From Actibacterium naphthalenivorans (GTDB taxonomy: Bacteria; Pseudomonadota; Alphaproteobacteria; Rhodobacterales; Rhodobacteraceae), in NCBI RefSeq assembly GCF_014196965.1, contig NZ_JACIEQ010000004.1, positions 186,001-250,000 of the forward strand: a DNA stretch of 64,000 bases, given 5' to 3'. The translations under genes and the position numbers were made by a program. The notes beneath the pieces are model-generated. The model did not search any database. It had not been told where the DNA came from and saw only the letters and a program-made list of their open reading frames with translations. Positions 46,897-56,953 of the stretch are shown piece after piece. Position 1 is the stretch's first letter. Each line of letters begins with the position of its first letter.

Positions 46897-47710
46897 CGCT
46901 GGCCCTTGCAGTGGCAATCCGGTGCGGATGGGTGAAGATCTCGAACATCTCGCCGCGCGCGAGCGCCGCCAGCGTCAGCCCTGCGGTTTCGGCCAGGCGG
47001 ATGGCATGGGCGGTGGGGGCGGAGACGGCCACCAGCACCGGCGCACCGGCCAGCACCGCCTTCTGCACCATCTCGACCGACACCCGGCTGGTCAGGATCA
47101 GCGCGCCCGCGTGCGCCTCGTGCCCGGTGCGGGCCAGGGCGCCCACCAGCTTGTCCAGCGCGTTGTGGCGGCCCACATCCTCGCGCGCCGCCACCAGCCC
47201 GGCATCGGGGGTAAAGAACCCGGCGGCGTGAACCGCGCGCGTGATGTCATGCAGCGCCTGCGCGCCGCGCAGCGCCTCGGCGCCGGCGCTGATCTGCGCC
47301 GGCGTCAGTGACAGCGGGGTATCGGGCAGGGTGGGCAGCGGGCGGATCGCCTGGTCCAGACTGTCGATGCCGCACAGCCCGCAGCCCACCGGCCCGGCCA
47401 TGTGCCGACGGCGGCGGGCAAGGCGGGCCTCGGCGCCCGGCGCCAGCCACATCTGCACCTCGATGCCGTTCGGGTGCGCCTCTATCGTCAGGCGTTCGAT
47501 CTCGGACAGATCCTTGACGATCTCTTCGCTCAGCGTGAAGCCCGCCGCGAAATCCTCCAGATCGGCGGGGCTGGCCATCATCACCGCCTGGGTGGTGCCG
47601 TTGTAGGACAGCGCCACCGGCACTTCCTCTGCCACGGCGCGGGTGCCGGGGCGCGCTACCCCGCGCGCCACCGCCAGTGACGGGGCCGAGATATGGGCGC
47701 GGGCCTTCAT
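46886..47710 (-). CDS. fdhD: FdhD/FdsC, sulfur carrier for formate dehydrogenase
   Basis: A 274-residue protein that carries sulfur from a cysteine desulfurase to the molybdenum cofactor of formate dehydrogenase. The family hallmarks are present: ALSYNGTTQAVMMASPADLEDFAAGF (in parts), the CGLCG motif near residue 117, REDVGRHNALDKLVG and LTSRVSVEMVQKA. It starts within the fdsA stop region (4-bp overlap). Confidence 0.94.
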   Translation of the reverse strand: MKARAHISAPSLAVARGVARPGTRAVAEEVPVALSYNGTTQAVMMASPADLEDFAAGFTLSEEIVKDLSEIERLTIEAHPNGIEVQMWLAPGAEARLARRRRHMAGPVGCGLCGIDSLDQAIRPLPTLPDTPLSLTPAQISAGAEALRGAQALHDITRAVHAAGFFTPDAGLVAAREDVGRHNALDKLVGALARTGHEAHAGALILTSRVSVEMVQKAVLAGAPVLVAVSAPTAHAIRLAETAGLTLAALARGEMFEIFTHPHRIATARASDVA

Positions 47711-50580
47711 TCGGCCGCCGGAAGGATACGCCGGGCGCGGGCGGCCTGTTCGGCATAATCCTTCTGCCAGTCCGATGGTCCGTTCGAAGGGCTGATCTGC
47801 ACCGCCGTCACCTTGTATTCGGGGCAGTTGGTGGCCCAGTCGGAATAGTCGGTGGTGATGACATTGGCCTGCGTGTCGGGGTGGTGGAACGTGGTATAGA
47901 CCACGCCCGGCGCCACCCGTTCGGTGATCTTCGCGCGCAGCGTCGTCTCTCCCGAGCGCGAGGCGAGACGCACCCATCCGCCATCGCGGATGCCGCGCTG
48001 TTCGGCGTCATGCGGGTGGATCTCCAGCACGTCCTCGTCATGCCAGACCACGTTTTCGGTGCGCCGGGTCTGGGCGCCGACGTTATACTGGCTGAGGATG
48101 CGGCCCGTCGTCAGCAGCAGCGGAAAGCGCGGGCCGGTGCGTTCGTCGGTGGGCACATATTCGGTGACCACGAAATTGCCCTTGCCACGCACGAAGCCAT
48201 CGACATGCATCACGGGCGTGCCTGCGGGCGCGGCATCGTTGCAGGGCCACTGAACCGATCCCTCACGCTCGAGCAATTCATAACTTACATTTGAAAATGA
48301 GGGAGTTGTGGCCGATATTTCATCCATCACCTGAGAGGGGTGGGTATAGTGCCAGCCGGCGCCCATCGCCCGCGCCAGCATCTGGGTGACTTCCCAATCG
48401 GCATAGCCGTTCTTCGGCGCCATCACCCGCCGCACCCGGTTGATACGGCGTTCGGCATTGGTAAAGGTGCCGTCTTTCTCCAGAAAGCTCGATCCGGGCA
48501 GGAAGACATGCGCGTAATTGGCTGTTTCATTTAGGAAAAGATCGTGCACGATCACGCAATCCATCGCCGCCAGCCCGGCGGCCACATGTTTGGTGTTCGG
48601 GTCCGATTGCAGGATATCCTCGCCCTGAACATAGAGGCCCCGGAACGTGCCCTCGACCGCCGCATCCAGCATGTTGGGGATTCGCAAACCGGGTTCGTTG
48701 CTAAGCGTAACCCCCCACAGGTTTTCGAAAATCGCGCGGGTGGCATCGTCCTGCACATGGCGGTAACCGGGCAGCTCATGCGGGAAGCTGCCCATGTCGC
48801 AGGCGCCCTGCACGTTGTTCTGGCCGCGCAGCGGGTTCACGCCGACGCCGGGGCGCCCGATATTGCCGGTGACCATGGCCAGGTTGGCGATCGCCATGAC
48901 AGTGGTGGAGCCTTGCGAATGCTCGGTCACGCCCAGCCCGTAGTAGATCGCGCCGTTGCCGCCGGTGGCGAAGAGGCGCGCGGCGGCGCGCAGTTCGGCG
49001 GCCGGCACACCGGTCAGCAGGGCGGTGGCCTCGGGGCTGTGGCGGTCATCGGCCACGAAGGCGGCCCAATCCTGAAACCCGTCCCAATCGCAGCGGCTGC
49101 GGATGAAACCCTCGTCGGCCAGCCCTTCGGTGACGATCACATGGGCCAGCGCCGTCAGGACCGCGACATTGGTGCCCGGCGTCAGCGCCAGGTGATGCGC
49201 GGCCTGCACATGCGGGCTGCGCACCAGATCGATCCGGCGCGGGTCGATGACGATCAGCCTTGCCCCCGCCCGCAGCCGCTTCTTCAGCCGCGAGGCAAAG
49301 ACGGGGTGGCCGTCGGTGGGGTTGGCGCCGATCACGATCACCACGTCGGTTTGCGCGACACTGTCGAAATCCTGGGTGCCGGCCGAGGTGCCGAAGGTGG
49401 TTTTCAGCCCGTATCCGGTGGGCGAATGGCAAACGCGGGCGCAGGTATCGACGTTGTTGTTGCCAAAGACCTGGCGGATCAGTTTCTGCACCAGATAGGT
49501 TTCCTCATTGGTGCAGCGCGACGAGGTGATGCCGCCGATCGCGCCTGGCCCGTGCTGATCCTGGATGCGGCGCAGGCGGGTGGCGGTGAAGGTCATCGCC
49601 TCGTCCCAGCTTACTTCGCGCCAGGGGTCTTCGATGCGCTCTCGGATCATCGGGTTCAGGATACGGTCGGCATGGCTGGCATAGCCATAGGCGAAGCGGC
49701 CCTTGACGCAGCTGTGCCCCCGGTTCGCCTTGCCCTGTTTCCAGGGCACCATGCGGACCAGCGTATCGCCCTTCATCTCGGCCCGGAAGCTGCAGCCGAC
49801 ACCGCAATAGGCGCAGGTCGTCACCACCGAGTGATCGGGCTGACCCATGTCGATGATCGCGTTTTCCTGAAGCGTGGCGGTCGGGCAGGCCTGCACGCAG
49901 GCGCCGCAGGACACGCAGTCGGACGACAGGAAATCCTGCCCCGCGCCGCTGGCCACGCGGCTGTCGAATCCGCGCCCTTCGATCGTCAGGGCGAAGGTGC
50001 CCTGCACCTCTTCGCAGGCGCGCACGCAGCGTGAGCAGACGATGCATTTGGCCGGGTCATAGGTGAAATAGGGGTTGGAGGTGTCTTTCGGGATGTAACG
50101 CGGGTTTTCTTCACCGTTGCAACGGGTTGCGAAGTGGTTTTCACCCGGCCGATACCGCACCTCGCGCAGGCCTACGGCACCGGCCATGTCCTGCAGCTCG
50201 CAATCGCCATTGGCCGCGCAGGTCAGGCAGTCGAGCGGGTGGTCGGAGATGTAAAGCTCCATCACCCCGCGCCGCAGCCCGGCCAGCTTGTCGGTCTGGG
50301 TATGCACCACCATCCCCTCGGTCACCGGCGTGGTGCAGGAGGCGGGGGTGCCGCGCCGGCCCTCGATCTCGACAAGGCACAGGCGGCACGAGCCGAACGC
50401 TTCGATGCTGTCGGTGGCGCAAAGTCTGGGTACCTTGATGCCCGCCTCGGCGCTGGCGCGCATGACGCTGGTGCCCTCGGGCACGGTGACGGGGGTGCCG
50501 TCGACCACCAGCGTCACCATGGTTTTCGATTTTGACGCCGGGGTGCCGAAATCGGCATCGGGGAGGATGAAGTCTTTCAT
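47707..50580 (-). CDS. fdsA: NAD-dependent formate dehydrogenase alpha (molybdenum) subunit
   Basis: A 957-residue catalytic subunit. N-terminal Fe-S domains come first: a [2Fe-2S] set (C54, C65, C68, C82), the HPLDCLTCAANGDC cluster (H114, C118, C121, C127), CIVCSRCVRAC and CVSCGACVQAC. Then CAYCGVGCSF binds another [4Fe-4S] and the molybdopterin domains follow. The molybdenum ligand is C384 in ARVCHSPTGYG, so this is the cysteine rather than selenocysteine form. It oxidises formate to CO2. It lies after fdsB with a 106-bp gap. Confidence 0.96.
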   Translation of the reverse strand: MKDFILPDADFGTPASKSKTMVTLVVDGTPVTVPEGTSVMRASAEAGIKVPRLCATDSIEAFGSCRLCLVEIEGRRGTPASCTTPVTEGMVVHTQTDKLAGLRRGVMELYISDHPLDCLTCAANGDCELQDMAGAVGLREVRYRPGENHFATRCNGEENPRYIPKDTSNPYFTYDPAKCIVCSRCVRACEEVQGTFALTIEGRGFDSRVASGAGQDFLSSDCVSCGACVQACPTATLQENAIIDMGQPDHSVVTTCAYCGVGCSFRAEMKGDTLVRMVPWKQGKANRGHSCVKGRFAYGYASHADRILNPMIRERIEDPWREVSWDEAMTFTATRLRRIQDQHGPGAIGGITSSRCTNEETYLVQKLIRQVFGNNNVDTCARVCHSPTGYGLKTTFGTSAGTQDFDSVAQTDVVIVIGANPTDGHPVFASRLKKRLRAGARLIVIDPRRIDLVRSPHVQAAHHLALTPGTNVAVLTALAHVIVTEGLADEGFIRSRCDWDGFQDWAAFVADDRHSPEATALLTGVPAAELRAAARLFATGGNGAIYYGLGVTEHSQGSTTVMAIANLAMVTGNIGRPGVGVNPLRGQNNVQGACDMGSFPHELPGYRHVQDDATRAIFENLWGVTLSNEPGLRIPNMLDAAVEGTFRGLYVQGEDILQSDPNTKHVAAGLAAMDCVIVHDLFLNETANYAHVFLPGSSFLEKDGTFTNAERRINRVRRVMAPKNGYADWEVTQMLARAMGAGWHYTHPSQVMDEISATTPSFSNVSYELLEREGSVQWPCNDAAPAGTPVMHVDGFVRGKGNFVVTEYVPTDERTGPRFPLLLTTGRILSQYNVGAQTRRTENVVWHDEDVLEIHPHDAEQRGIRDGGWVRLASRSGETTLRAKITERVAPGVVYTTFHHPDTQANVITTDYSDWATNCPEYKVTAVQISPSNGPSDWQKDYAEQAARARRILPAAE

Positions 50581-50686
50581 CTGGGGGCCTTCCTTCCGGC
50601 GGTTTTTCCGAGTTTGGCGGCGCGTTCGACAACCCATTCCGCCCGGGGTGCCCTCGGCCGGGCACCGCCCTGTGTTCGTGCAACCC

Positions 50687-52225
50687 TCATTCCGCCGCCT
50701 CCTTGCGGGGCGCGGTGAAATCCTCGGGGAAATGGGTCAGCGCGCTCATCACCGGATAGGGGGTGAAACCACCCAGAGCGCAGAGCGATCCATCGCGCAT
50801 CGTGTCGCACAGCTCTGTCAGCAGGCCGATGGCGGCGGTATCGCCGGCGGCGATCCTGTCCACGGTTTCCACACCGCGCACCGCGCCGATCCGGCAGGGG
50901 GTGCACTTGCCGCAGGATTCAATGGCGCAGAACTCCATGGCGAAGCGCGCCTGCTTCAGCATGTCGGCCTGATCATCGAACACCACGATACCGGCATGGC
51001 CGATCAGCCCGCCGGCCCCATCGAATTCTTCGTAACCGAAGGGCGTATCGAATTTCTCGCGCGGGAAATAGGCGCCCAGCGGGCCGCCCACCTGCACCGC
51101 CTTCACCGGCCGCCCGGTGGCGGTGCCGCCCGCGATGTCATCGACCAACGCGCCCAGTGTCATGCCAAAGCCTGCCTCGAACAGCCCGCCATGTTTCACA
51201 TTTCCCGCGATCTGCACCGGGATCGTGCCGCGCGACCGGCCCAGCCCGAAGCCGGCATAGTGCTGCGCCCCCCTGGCCAGGATCACGGGAACAGAGGCCA
51301 GGCTGATCACGTTGTTCACCACGGTGGGGCGGCCCAGAAACCCCTGGTGCGCGGGCAGGGGCGGCTTGGCCCGCACCACGCCGCGCTTGCCTTCGAGCGA
51401 GTTCAAAAGGCTGGTTTCCTCGCCGCAGACATAGGCGCCGGCGCCCACGCGGATTTCCATGTCGAACGCGGGGCCGGTGCCCAGCACATGCGCGCCCAGT
51501 ATCCCGGCACGGCGCGCGATATCGACGGCGGCATGCATCACCCGGATCGCATCGGGATATTCCGAGCGCAGATAGACGTAGCCGCGGGTGGCGCCGACCG
51601 CCAGGCCGGCGATCACCATGCCTTCGATCAGGGCGAAGGGGTCGCCCTCCATCAGCATCCGGTCGGCGAATGTGCCGCTGTCACCCTCATCGGCGTTGCA
51701 GATGATGTATTTCCGCGGCCCTTCGGCCTCCGACACCGTTTTCCACTTGAGCCCGGTGGGAAAGCCCGCGCCGCCGCGTCCGCGCAGCCCGCTTTCGGTG
51801 ACCGTCTGGACAATCTCGCCGGGGGCCATGGGCAGGGCGGCCCGCAACCCGTCCAGCCCCCCATGCGCCCGGTAGTCCTCAAGCGACAGAGGGTCGGTCA
51901 GGCCGCAGCGGGCGAAGGTCAGGCGGGTCTGCCGGGCGAAGAACGGGATATCCTCGACCGGGCCGAGCGCAAGCGCATGATCGCCGAAGCCGGCATCGAA
52001 GAGCGCGGGCACGTCGGCCGCGCGCACCGGGCCGAAGGCGGTGCGGCCGGCGGCGGTTTCGACCTCGACCAGCGGTTCCAGCCAGACCATCCCGCGCGTG
52101 CCGTTGCGGATCAGCGTGACCGTGACGCCGCGCCGGGCCGCCTCGGCCCGCACGGCTTGCGCCACCTCGTCGGCCCCGAGGGCGCGGGCGGCTGCATCGC
52201 CGGGAACATAGATGCGCAGGGTCAT
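50687..52225 (-). CDS. fdsB: NAD-dependent formate dehydrogenase beta (diaphorase) subunit
   Basis: A 512-residue NuoF-like subunit that passes electrons to NAD+. It has an N-terminal thioredoxin-like region, the NADH site GLRGRGGAGFPTGLKW, the FMN region CNADEGDSGTF with AYVCGEETSLLNSLEG, and the [4Fe-4S] site ESCGKCTPCRIG near residue 430. It overlaps fdsG by 4 bp. Confidence 0.95.
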   Translation of the reverse strand: MTLRIYVPGDAAARALGADEVAQAVRAEAARRGVTVTLIRNGTRGMVWLEPLVEVETAAGRTAFGPVRAADVPALFDAGFGDHALALGPVEDIPFFARQTRLTFARCGLTDPLSLEDYRAHGGLDGLRAALPMAPGEIVQTVTESGLRGRGGAGFPTGLKWKTVSEAEGPRKYIICNADEGDSGTFADRMLMEGDPFALIEGMVIAGLAVGATRGYVYLRSEYPDAIRVMHAAVDIARRAGILGAHVLGTGPAFDMEIRVGAGAYVCGEETSLLNSLEGKRGVVRAKPPLPAHQGFLGRPTVVNNVISLASVPVILARGAQHYAGFGLGRSRGTIPVQIAGNVKHGGLFEAGFGMTLGALVDDIAGGTATGRPVKAVQVGGPLGAYFPREKFDTPFGYEEFDGAGGLIGHAGIVVFDDQADMLKQARFAMEFCAIESCGKCTPCRIGAVRGVETVDRIAAGDTAAIGLLTELCDTMRDGSLCALGGFTPYPVMSALTHFPEDFTAPRKEAAE

Positions 52226-52698
52226 GCCAAGACCTCGTCGATCAGGGCGTCCAGCCGCGCGTCATCGACCCGGCCCACAACCCTGCCGTCGATCATGGCG
52301 GCGGGCGCGCAGGCGCACAGGCCCAGGCAGTAGACGGGCTCCAGCGTCACGGCGCCATCGGCGGTGGTGCCGTGCCAGTCGACGCCCAGAGCGGCAAGGG
52401 CGCGGGCGGCCACCGCATCGGCGCCCATCGCCTGACAGGCCTCGGCGCGGCAGATCTTCAGCACCTTGCGCCCGGCGGGTTCGGCGCGGAAATCATGGTA
52501 GAAGGACATCACGCCGTACACCTCGGCGCGCGACAGGTTCAGCACATCGGCGATCACGGGCAGGGCGGCGGCGGGCACATGCCCGCACGCGGCCTGAACC
52601 GCGTGCAGGATCGGCAGCAGCGGCCCTTCGAGCGGCGCAAGCTCTGCGGCGATCGCGCGCACGCGCGCCTCGATTTCGGTTGCGTCTGGCTCTGCCAT
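52222..52698 (-). CDS. fdsG: NAD-dependent formate dehydrogenase gamma subunit
   Basis: A 158-residue NuoE-like [2Fe-2S] protein, with a helical N-terminal part (ADVLNLSRAEVYGVMSFYHDF) and the cluster ligands in CRAEACQAMG and YCLGLCACAP. It joins FdsB in the diaphorase module. It is the first structural gene of the fds operon, 89 bp downstream of the LysR gene on the same strand. Confidence 0.95.
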   Translation of the reverse strand: MAEPDATEIEARVRAIAAELAPLEGPLLPILHAVQAACGHVPAAALPVIADVLNLSRAEVYGVMSFYHDFRAEPAGRKVLKICRAEACQAMGADAVAARALAALGVDWHGTTADGAVTLEPVYCLGLCACAPAAMIDGRVVGRVDDARLDALIDEVLA

Positions 52699-52787
52699 GC
52701 CATCCTCCCGGCCCGTTTTTCGGAATTCTGCGGCGGATGAAAGGCCAAATCAATGCAACATACCCGTTGGCTGATAGGGGTTTTCTA

Positions 52788-53678
52788 TCAATCGCTCGGG
52801 CTGCCCAGCCTGCGCGCGGCTGTCAGCAAGGCGTCCAGCACCGGCGTGTGCGGCTCTCGGTGCGGGGCGACGAGCCCGACAAGATGCGCGGCCTCGGGCG
52901 CCACGATCGGCACCGCCGACAGCGCGCCGGAGGCCAGAAAGAACTCTGCCGTCTGCAGCGGCAGGATCGTGGCCCAGTCGCCCGTCAGCACATGCGACGT
53001 CAGCGTGATGACGGAGTTCGATTCCAGCCGGGGCGCCACCTGCGCCCCGGCCTGCGCCATGTGCCGGTTGATGATCCGCCGGTTCTGCATGTCGGGCGTC
53101 AGCAGGCACAGGGGCAGGGCGGCCACCTCGGCCCAGGTCACCGACTGCCGGTCGCTCAGCGGCGTGTCGGCGCGGGTGACCAGATTATAGTGCTCTGCGA
53201 ACAGCGGCACGGTGGTGACCCGGCCCAGCGGCTCGTTGTCGAGATAGGTGATGCCCGCGTCGATCTCGAGGTTTTCCAGAAGCTGCAGGATCTCGGCCGA
53301 TGTGCGTGACAGGACGGTGAATTTCAGGTTCGGGTGACGCGCCGACAGCGGCGTGGTCAGGCTCGACATCATCGCCAGCGCGGTGGGGATCACCGCCAGC
53401 CGCAGCTTGCCCGACAGGCCCTGTTTCACCGCGCGCATCTCTTCGCGCATGGTGCGCGCGTCGCCCACGATCTGCCGCGCCCATTCCAGCACCCGCGCGC
53501 CTTCGGGCGTCAGCCCGCGATAGCGCGAACCGCGCCAGACCAGCATCACGCCCAGCTGCTCTTCCAGTTGCTTGATCGCGGCGGAGAGCGTGGGCTGCGT
53601 GACGCCGCATTCTTCTGCGGCGCGGCCGAAATGCCGGTTTCGGGCGAGCGCGATGAACATTTCCAGCTTGTCGATCAT
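52788..53678 (-). CDS. LysR-type regulator, likely of the formate dehydrogenase operon
   Basis: A 296-residue LysR regulator with helix-turn-helix HFGRAAEECGVTQPTLSAAIKQLE at residues about 15-38 (read in two parts) and a type 2 periplasmic-binding fold effector domain. It lies directly upstream of fdsG in the same direction and divergent from dctB. FdsR genes occupy this place in related organisms, so formate control is likely; control of dctB is also possible. Confidence 0.82.
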   Translation of the reverse strand: MIDKLEMFIALARNRHFGRAAEECGVTQPTLSAAIKQLEEQLGVMLVWRGSRYRGLTPEGARVLEWARQIVGDARTMREEMRAVKQGLSGKLRLAVIPTALAMMSSLTTPLSARHPNLKFTVLSRTSAEILQLLENLEIDAGITYLDNEPLGRVTTVPLFAEHYNLVTRADTPLSDRQSVTWAEVAALPLCLLTPDMQNRRIINRHMAQAGAQVAPRLESNSVITLTSHVLTGDWATILPLQTAEFFLASGALSAVPIVAPEAAHLVGLVAPHREPHTPVLDALLTAARRLGSPSD

Positions 53679-53820
53679 TGGGGGGCTGTCCGCCTTGGCC
53701 GTGCTGATCCAGCTTTAGGGTAAAACCGTGCCTCTGGCCATCCGCGCCGGGCGCGATCAAAGGCACTGGCCTTTGCCGGGCGCGTTTCCTATTCTGCGGC
53801 CCCGATAACGGGAGTAGGCG

Positions 53821-55620
53821 ATGCCGCGTCTGGCCCTGGCCGTTCTTGTCTTTCTGCTGCTCGCTTCCGGTTTTGCCGGCGGTGTGTGGTGGTTTGCCTA
53901 TTCCTCGGCGCTGGATCAGCTGGTCGACAGGGGCCGGGCCGACCTTTCGCTCGCCTCCGACAGGCTGGTGGGGCAGTTGCAGCAATATCGCGAACTGGCG
54001 GTTCTGATGGCCGATCACCCGACGCTTTCGGGGGTGTTGCTGGGCGAAGACCCGGCGAAGGCGGCCGAACTGCTGCTGCTGCGCACGGCCGACAAGACCG
54101 GCACGCTCAGCATCCATCTGATCCGTGCCGACGGGCGGGTGGCGGCAAGCTCGGTTCAGGGGGGCGCGGCGCCAACCGATCTGTCCGCGCACCCCGGTTT
54201 CCGCCGGGCGATGCAGGGCGCGCTCGGGGCGCATCACGCCCGCACCGATGAGGCGGGCGGGCGGCGGTTCACCTATGCCGCGCCGGTCTTTGCGGATGGC
54301 CCCCGGCCACTGGGCGCGGTGTCTGTCGATGTGAACATCCGCAGCCTGGAAAGCGGCTGGGCGGGCGATCCCGAGGCGATGTATTTCACCGATGCCCTTG
54401 GCGTCGTCTTCATCTCGAACCGGAGCGAGCTGTTGTTCAGCGCGCCTGATCCGGCCGCGCTCTCGGCCGAGAGCCTGGCCGGTTTCGGGTACCGCCCCGA
54501 CATGATCGCGCCGCTGCCCCAAGCCGGCCGGTTGCAGCGTTCGGGGCACGACATCTGGCTTCTGGACGCGGGCCCGTACCTGCCCGCGCGGGCCCTGCAC
54601 CTGACGCAGGACCTGCCCGTCATCGGCATGACTGGCGCATTGCTGCTGGATGTGGCGCCGGCGGAACGGATCGCATCGTTGCAGGCGGCGGTGGCGGCGG
54701 CGCTGGCGCTGGTGTTCGGCTCGACGCTGTTCCTGCTGTCGCAGCGGCGCCGGGCGCTGGCCGACCGGCTGGCGCTGGAGGCCGAGGCGAAATCGGCCCT
54801 CGAAAGCCGCGTCGCCGCGCGCACGGCCGAATTGTCAGAGGCCAACCGCAGGCTGCGCCGCGAGGTGGCTGAGCGCAAGGAAGCCGAGGCGGCGCTGAAA
54901 CGCGCGCAGGAAGAACTGGTGCAGGCGGGCAAGCTGTCGGCGCTGGGGAAGATGTCGGCAGGGCTGAGCCATGAGCTGAACCAGCCTTTGATGGCGATCC
55001 GTTCGTTTTCGGAAAATGCGACGCTGTTTCTGGAGCGCGGTGCGCCCGAAAAGGCGGCACAGAACCTGACGCGCATCTCGGATCTGTCGCGCCGCATGGG
55101 GCGTATCATCAAGAACCTGCGTGCCTTCGCCCGGCAGGAGATAGAGCCGATCGCCGATGTCGATGTCGTCGCCGTGGTCGATGCGGTGCTGGAGATGAGC
55201 GACCGCCGGATCCACGAGGCGGGGGTGACGGTGATCTGGCCGCGCCCGGCGCTGCCGGTTCTGGTGCGCGGCGGCGAGGTGCGGCTGCAGCAGGTGCTGC
55301 TCAACCTCGTGACCAACGCGCTCGACGCGATGGCCGGCGGCACGGTGCGGCGGCTGGAGATCGGGCTGGCGCGGGACGGCGGGCAGGTGCGGCTTTCGGT
55401 GCGCGACACCGGGCCGGGCATCGCCGAGCCGGAAAAGATCTTCGATCCGTTCTATTCCACCAAGGAGGTGGGCCAGAGCGAGGGGATGGGGCTGGGCCTG
55501 TCGATCTCCTACGGTCTGGTGCAGGGCTTCGGCGGCGCGATCCGCGGGCGCAACCATGCGGAGGGCGGCGCGGTGTTCACCGTCGAACTGGCCGCCGCCG
55601 CACAGGAGGAAGCGGCATGA
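53821..55620 (+). CDS. dctB: DctB-like C4-dicarboxylate sensor histidine kinase
   Basis: A 599-residue membrane kinase. Two membrane segments (about residues 5-20 and 287-305) enclose a periplasmic double-PAS/Cache-type sensor. A cytoplasmic coiled coil (ALESRVAARTAELSEANRRL) follows, then the phospho-acceptor GLSHELNQPLMAIRSF (H384), N-box LLNLVTNALDA, and ATP-lid DTGPGI and GMGLGLSISYGLV. It senses dicarboxylates and phosphorylates DctD. GGGAG precedes the ATG, and its end overlaps dctD by 4 bp. Confidence 0.92.
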   Translation: MPRLALAVLVFLLLASGFAGGVWWFAYSSALDQLVDRGRADLSLASDRLVGQLQQYRELAVLMADHPTLSGVLLGEDPAKAAELLLLRTADKTGTLSIHLIRADGRVAASSVQGGAAPTDLSAHPGFRRAMQGALGAHHARTDEAGGRRFTYAAPVFADGPRPLGAVSVDVNIRSLESGWAGDPEAMYFTDALGVVFISNRSELLFSAPDPAALSAESLAGFGYRPDMIAPLPQAGRLQRSGHDIWLLDAGPYLPARALHLTQDLPVIGMTGALLLDVAPAERIASLQAAVAAALALVFGSTLFLLSQRRRALADRLALEAEAKSALESRVAARTAELSEANRRLRREVAERKEAEAALKRAQEELVQAGKLSALGKMSAGLSHELNQPLMAIRSFSENATLFLERGAPEKAAQNLTRISDLSRRMGRIIKNLRAFARQEIEPIADVDVVAVVDAVLEMSDRRIHEAGVTVIWPRPALPVLVRGGEVRLQQVLLNLVTNALDAMAGGTVRRLEIGLARDGGQVRLSVRDTGPGIAEPEKIFDPFYSTKEVGQSEGMGLGLSISYGLVQGFGGAIRGRNHAEGGAVFTVELAAAAQEEAA

Positions 55621-56843
55621 GCCGGAAGGTTTTGCTTGTCGATGATGATCCGCCGGTGCGCGAGGCGCTGGGGCAGACGCTGGAGCTGGCGGGGCTGAGC
55701 CCGGTGCTGGCCGGCAGCTATATCGAGGCCAAGGATCACGTCACACCCGGCTTCGAAGGGGTGGTGGTGACCGATATCCGCATGCCCGGCAAGGACGGTT
55801 TCGCGCTGCTCGAGTTTTCCCAGCGGATCGACCCCGACCTGCCCGTGATCCTGCTGACGGGCGAGGGGGATATTCCGATGGCGGTGCGGGGCATTTCCGC
55901 CGGGGCGTTTGATTTTCTTGAAAAACCCTGCGCGCCCAGGGAATTCGTGGCGATCGTCGAGAAGGCGCTGAAGACCCGGACGCTGGTGCTGGAAAACAGG
56001 CGGCTGAAGCGGCAGGTCGAAAGTGGCGACGCGGCGGCGCGGATGCTGTTCGGCGAGTCGCGTCAGGCCGACGAGCTGCGCGCGCGGGTGCGCAGCGCGG
56101 CGCGCTCTTCGGCCGAGGTGCTGATCACCGGCGCGCCGGGCACCGGCACCTCGAAAGTGGCCGAGGTGATCCACCTGTTGTCGGCCGGATCGCTGCGCCC
56201 GTTTCAGAAACTGGCCGCCGCCTCCGCCAGCCCCGAGTCGCTGGCCGGGGCCTTTGCCGCGGCCGAGGGCGGATCGCTGTTTCTGGACGAGCTGGCGGCG
56301 CTTGGGCCGGCGGCCCAATTCACCCTGCTGGAACTGCTGGACGGCGACGGCGGGCCGCGCGTCATCGCCGGAACCTATCGCGATCTGGATGCGGAGGTGG
56401 CCGAGGGGCGGTTCAACCCCGACCTGTTCTACAAGCTCGACGTGATGCGGGTGCGCATCCCGGCGCTGCGCGAGCGGCCCGATGACATCCCGGTGCTGTT
56501 TCGCCATTACGTGTCGATCGCCTGCGAACAGGCCGCGCTGCCGCAGCCCGAGATCACCACCGACGTGATCGCCCGGCTGATGGCGCAGGACTGGCCCGGC
56601 AACGCCCGCTCGCTGATGAACGCGGCGATGCGCTTTGCGATGGGGCTGAACGAGGTGGAGCAGGTGGAAGAGCAGGCGGGCCTGGCCGAACAGCTTGCCC
56701 GCGTCGAAAAATCCCTGTTGATCGAGGCATTGCGCCGCGCCGATGGCCATGCGACCGAGGCCGCGAAGGCGCTGAAACTGCCGCGCAAGACTTTCTATGA
56801 CAAGCTGGCGCGGCACGGGATTCGCCCCGAGGCCTATCGCTGA
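55617..56843 (+). CDS. dctD: DctD-like response regulator with a degenerate AAA+ domain lacking GAFTGA
   Basis: A 408-residue NtrC-family regulator. The receiver is intact (acidic pair D10/D11, phospho-acceptor D53, K103). The AAA+ domain is altered: Walker A reads GAPGTGTS at 172-179, with T178 in place of the lysine, and the sigma54-binding GAFTGA loop and its flanks are missing, so FQKLAAASASPESLAGAFAA runs straight to Walker B FLDELAA. The arginine region (FYKLDVMRVRIPALRERPDD) and the FIS-type helix-turn-helix (ATEAAKALKLPRKTFYDKLA) remain. It probably does not remodel sigma54 polymerase; it may act with sigma70 or as a DNA-binding switch. Confidence 0.88.
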   Translation: MSRKVLLVDDDPPVREALGQTLELAGLSPVLAGSYIEAKDHVTPGFEGVVVTDIRMPGKDGFALLEFSQRIDPDLPVILLTGEGDIPMAVRGISAGAFDFLEKPCAPREFVAIVEKALKTRTLVLENRRLKRQVESGDAAARMLFGESRQADELRARVRSAARSSAEVLITGAPGTGTSKVAEVIHLLSAGSLRPFQKLAAASASPESLAGAFAAAEGGSLFLDELAALGPAAQFTLLELLDGDGGPRVIAGTYRDLDAEVAEGRFNPDLFYKLDVMRVRIPALRERPDDIPVLFRHYVSIACEQAALPQPEITTDVIARLMAQDWPGNARSLMNAAMRFAMGLNEVEQVEEQAGLAEQLARVEKSLLIEALRRADGHATEAAKALKLPRKTFYDKLARHGIRPEAYR

Positions 56844-56953
56844 GAACTGTGCGGTTTTCCGCACAACCCGTGGCGGTGCCTGTGCGGGTTTTCGCCCAGG
56901 CGGGCGCGGGCGCCGCTGATGGAAAGGTGAGGTTCGCGCGCCAACCAATTGAA

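Noticed and set aside
50288-52333. 681-codon plus-strand frame across fdsA, fdsB and fdsG
   Set aside because: It crosses gene boundaries of a certain operon on the other strand; a product of GC bias.
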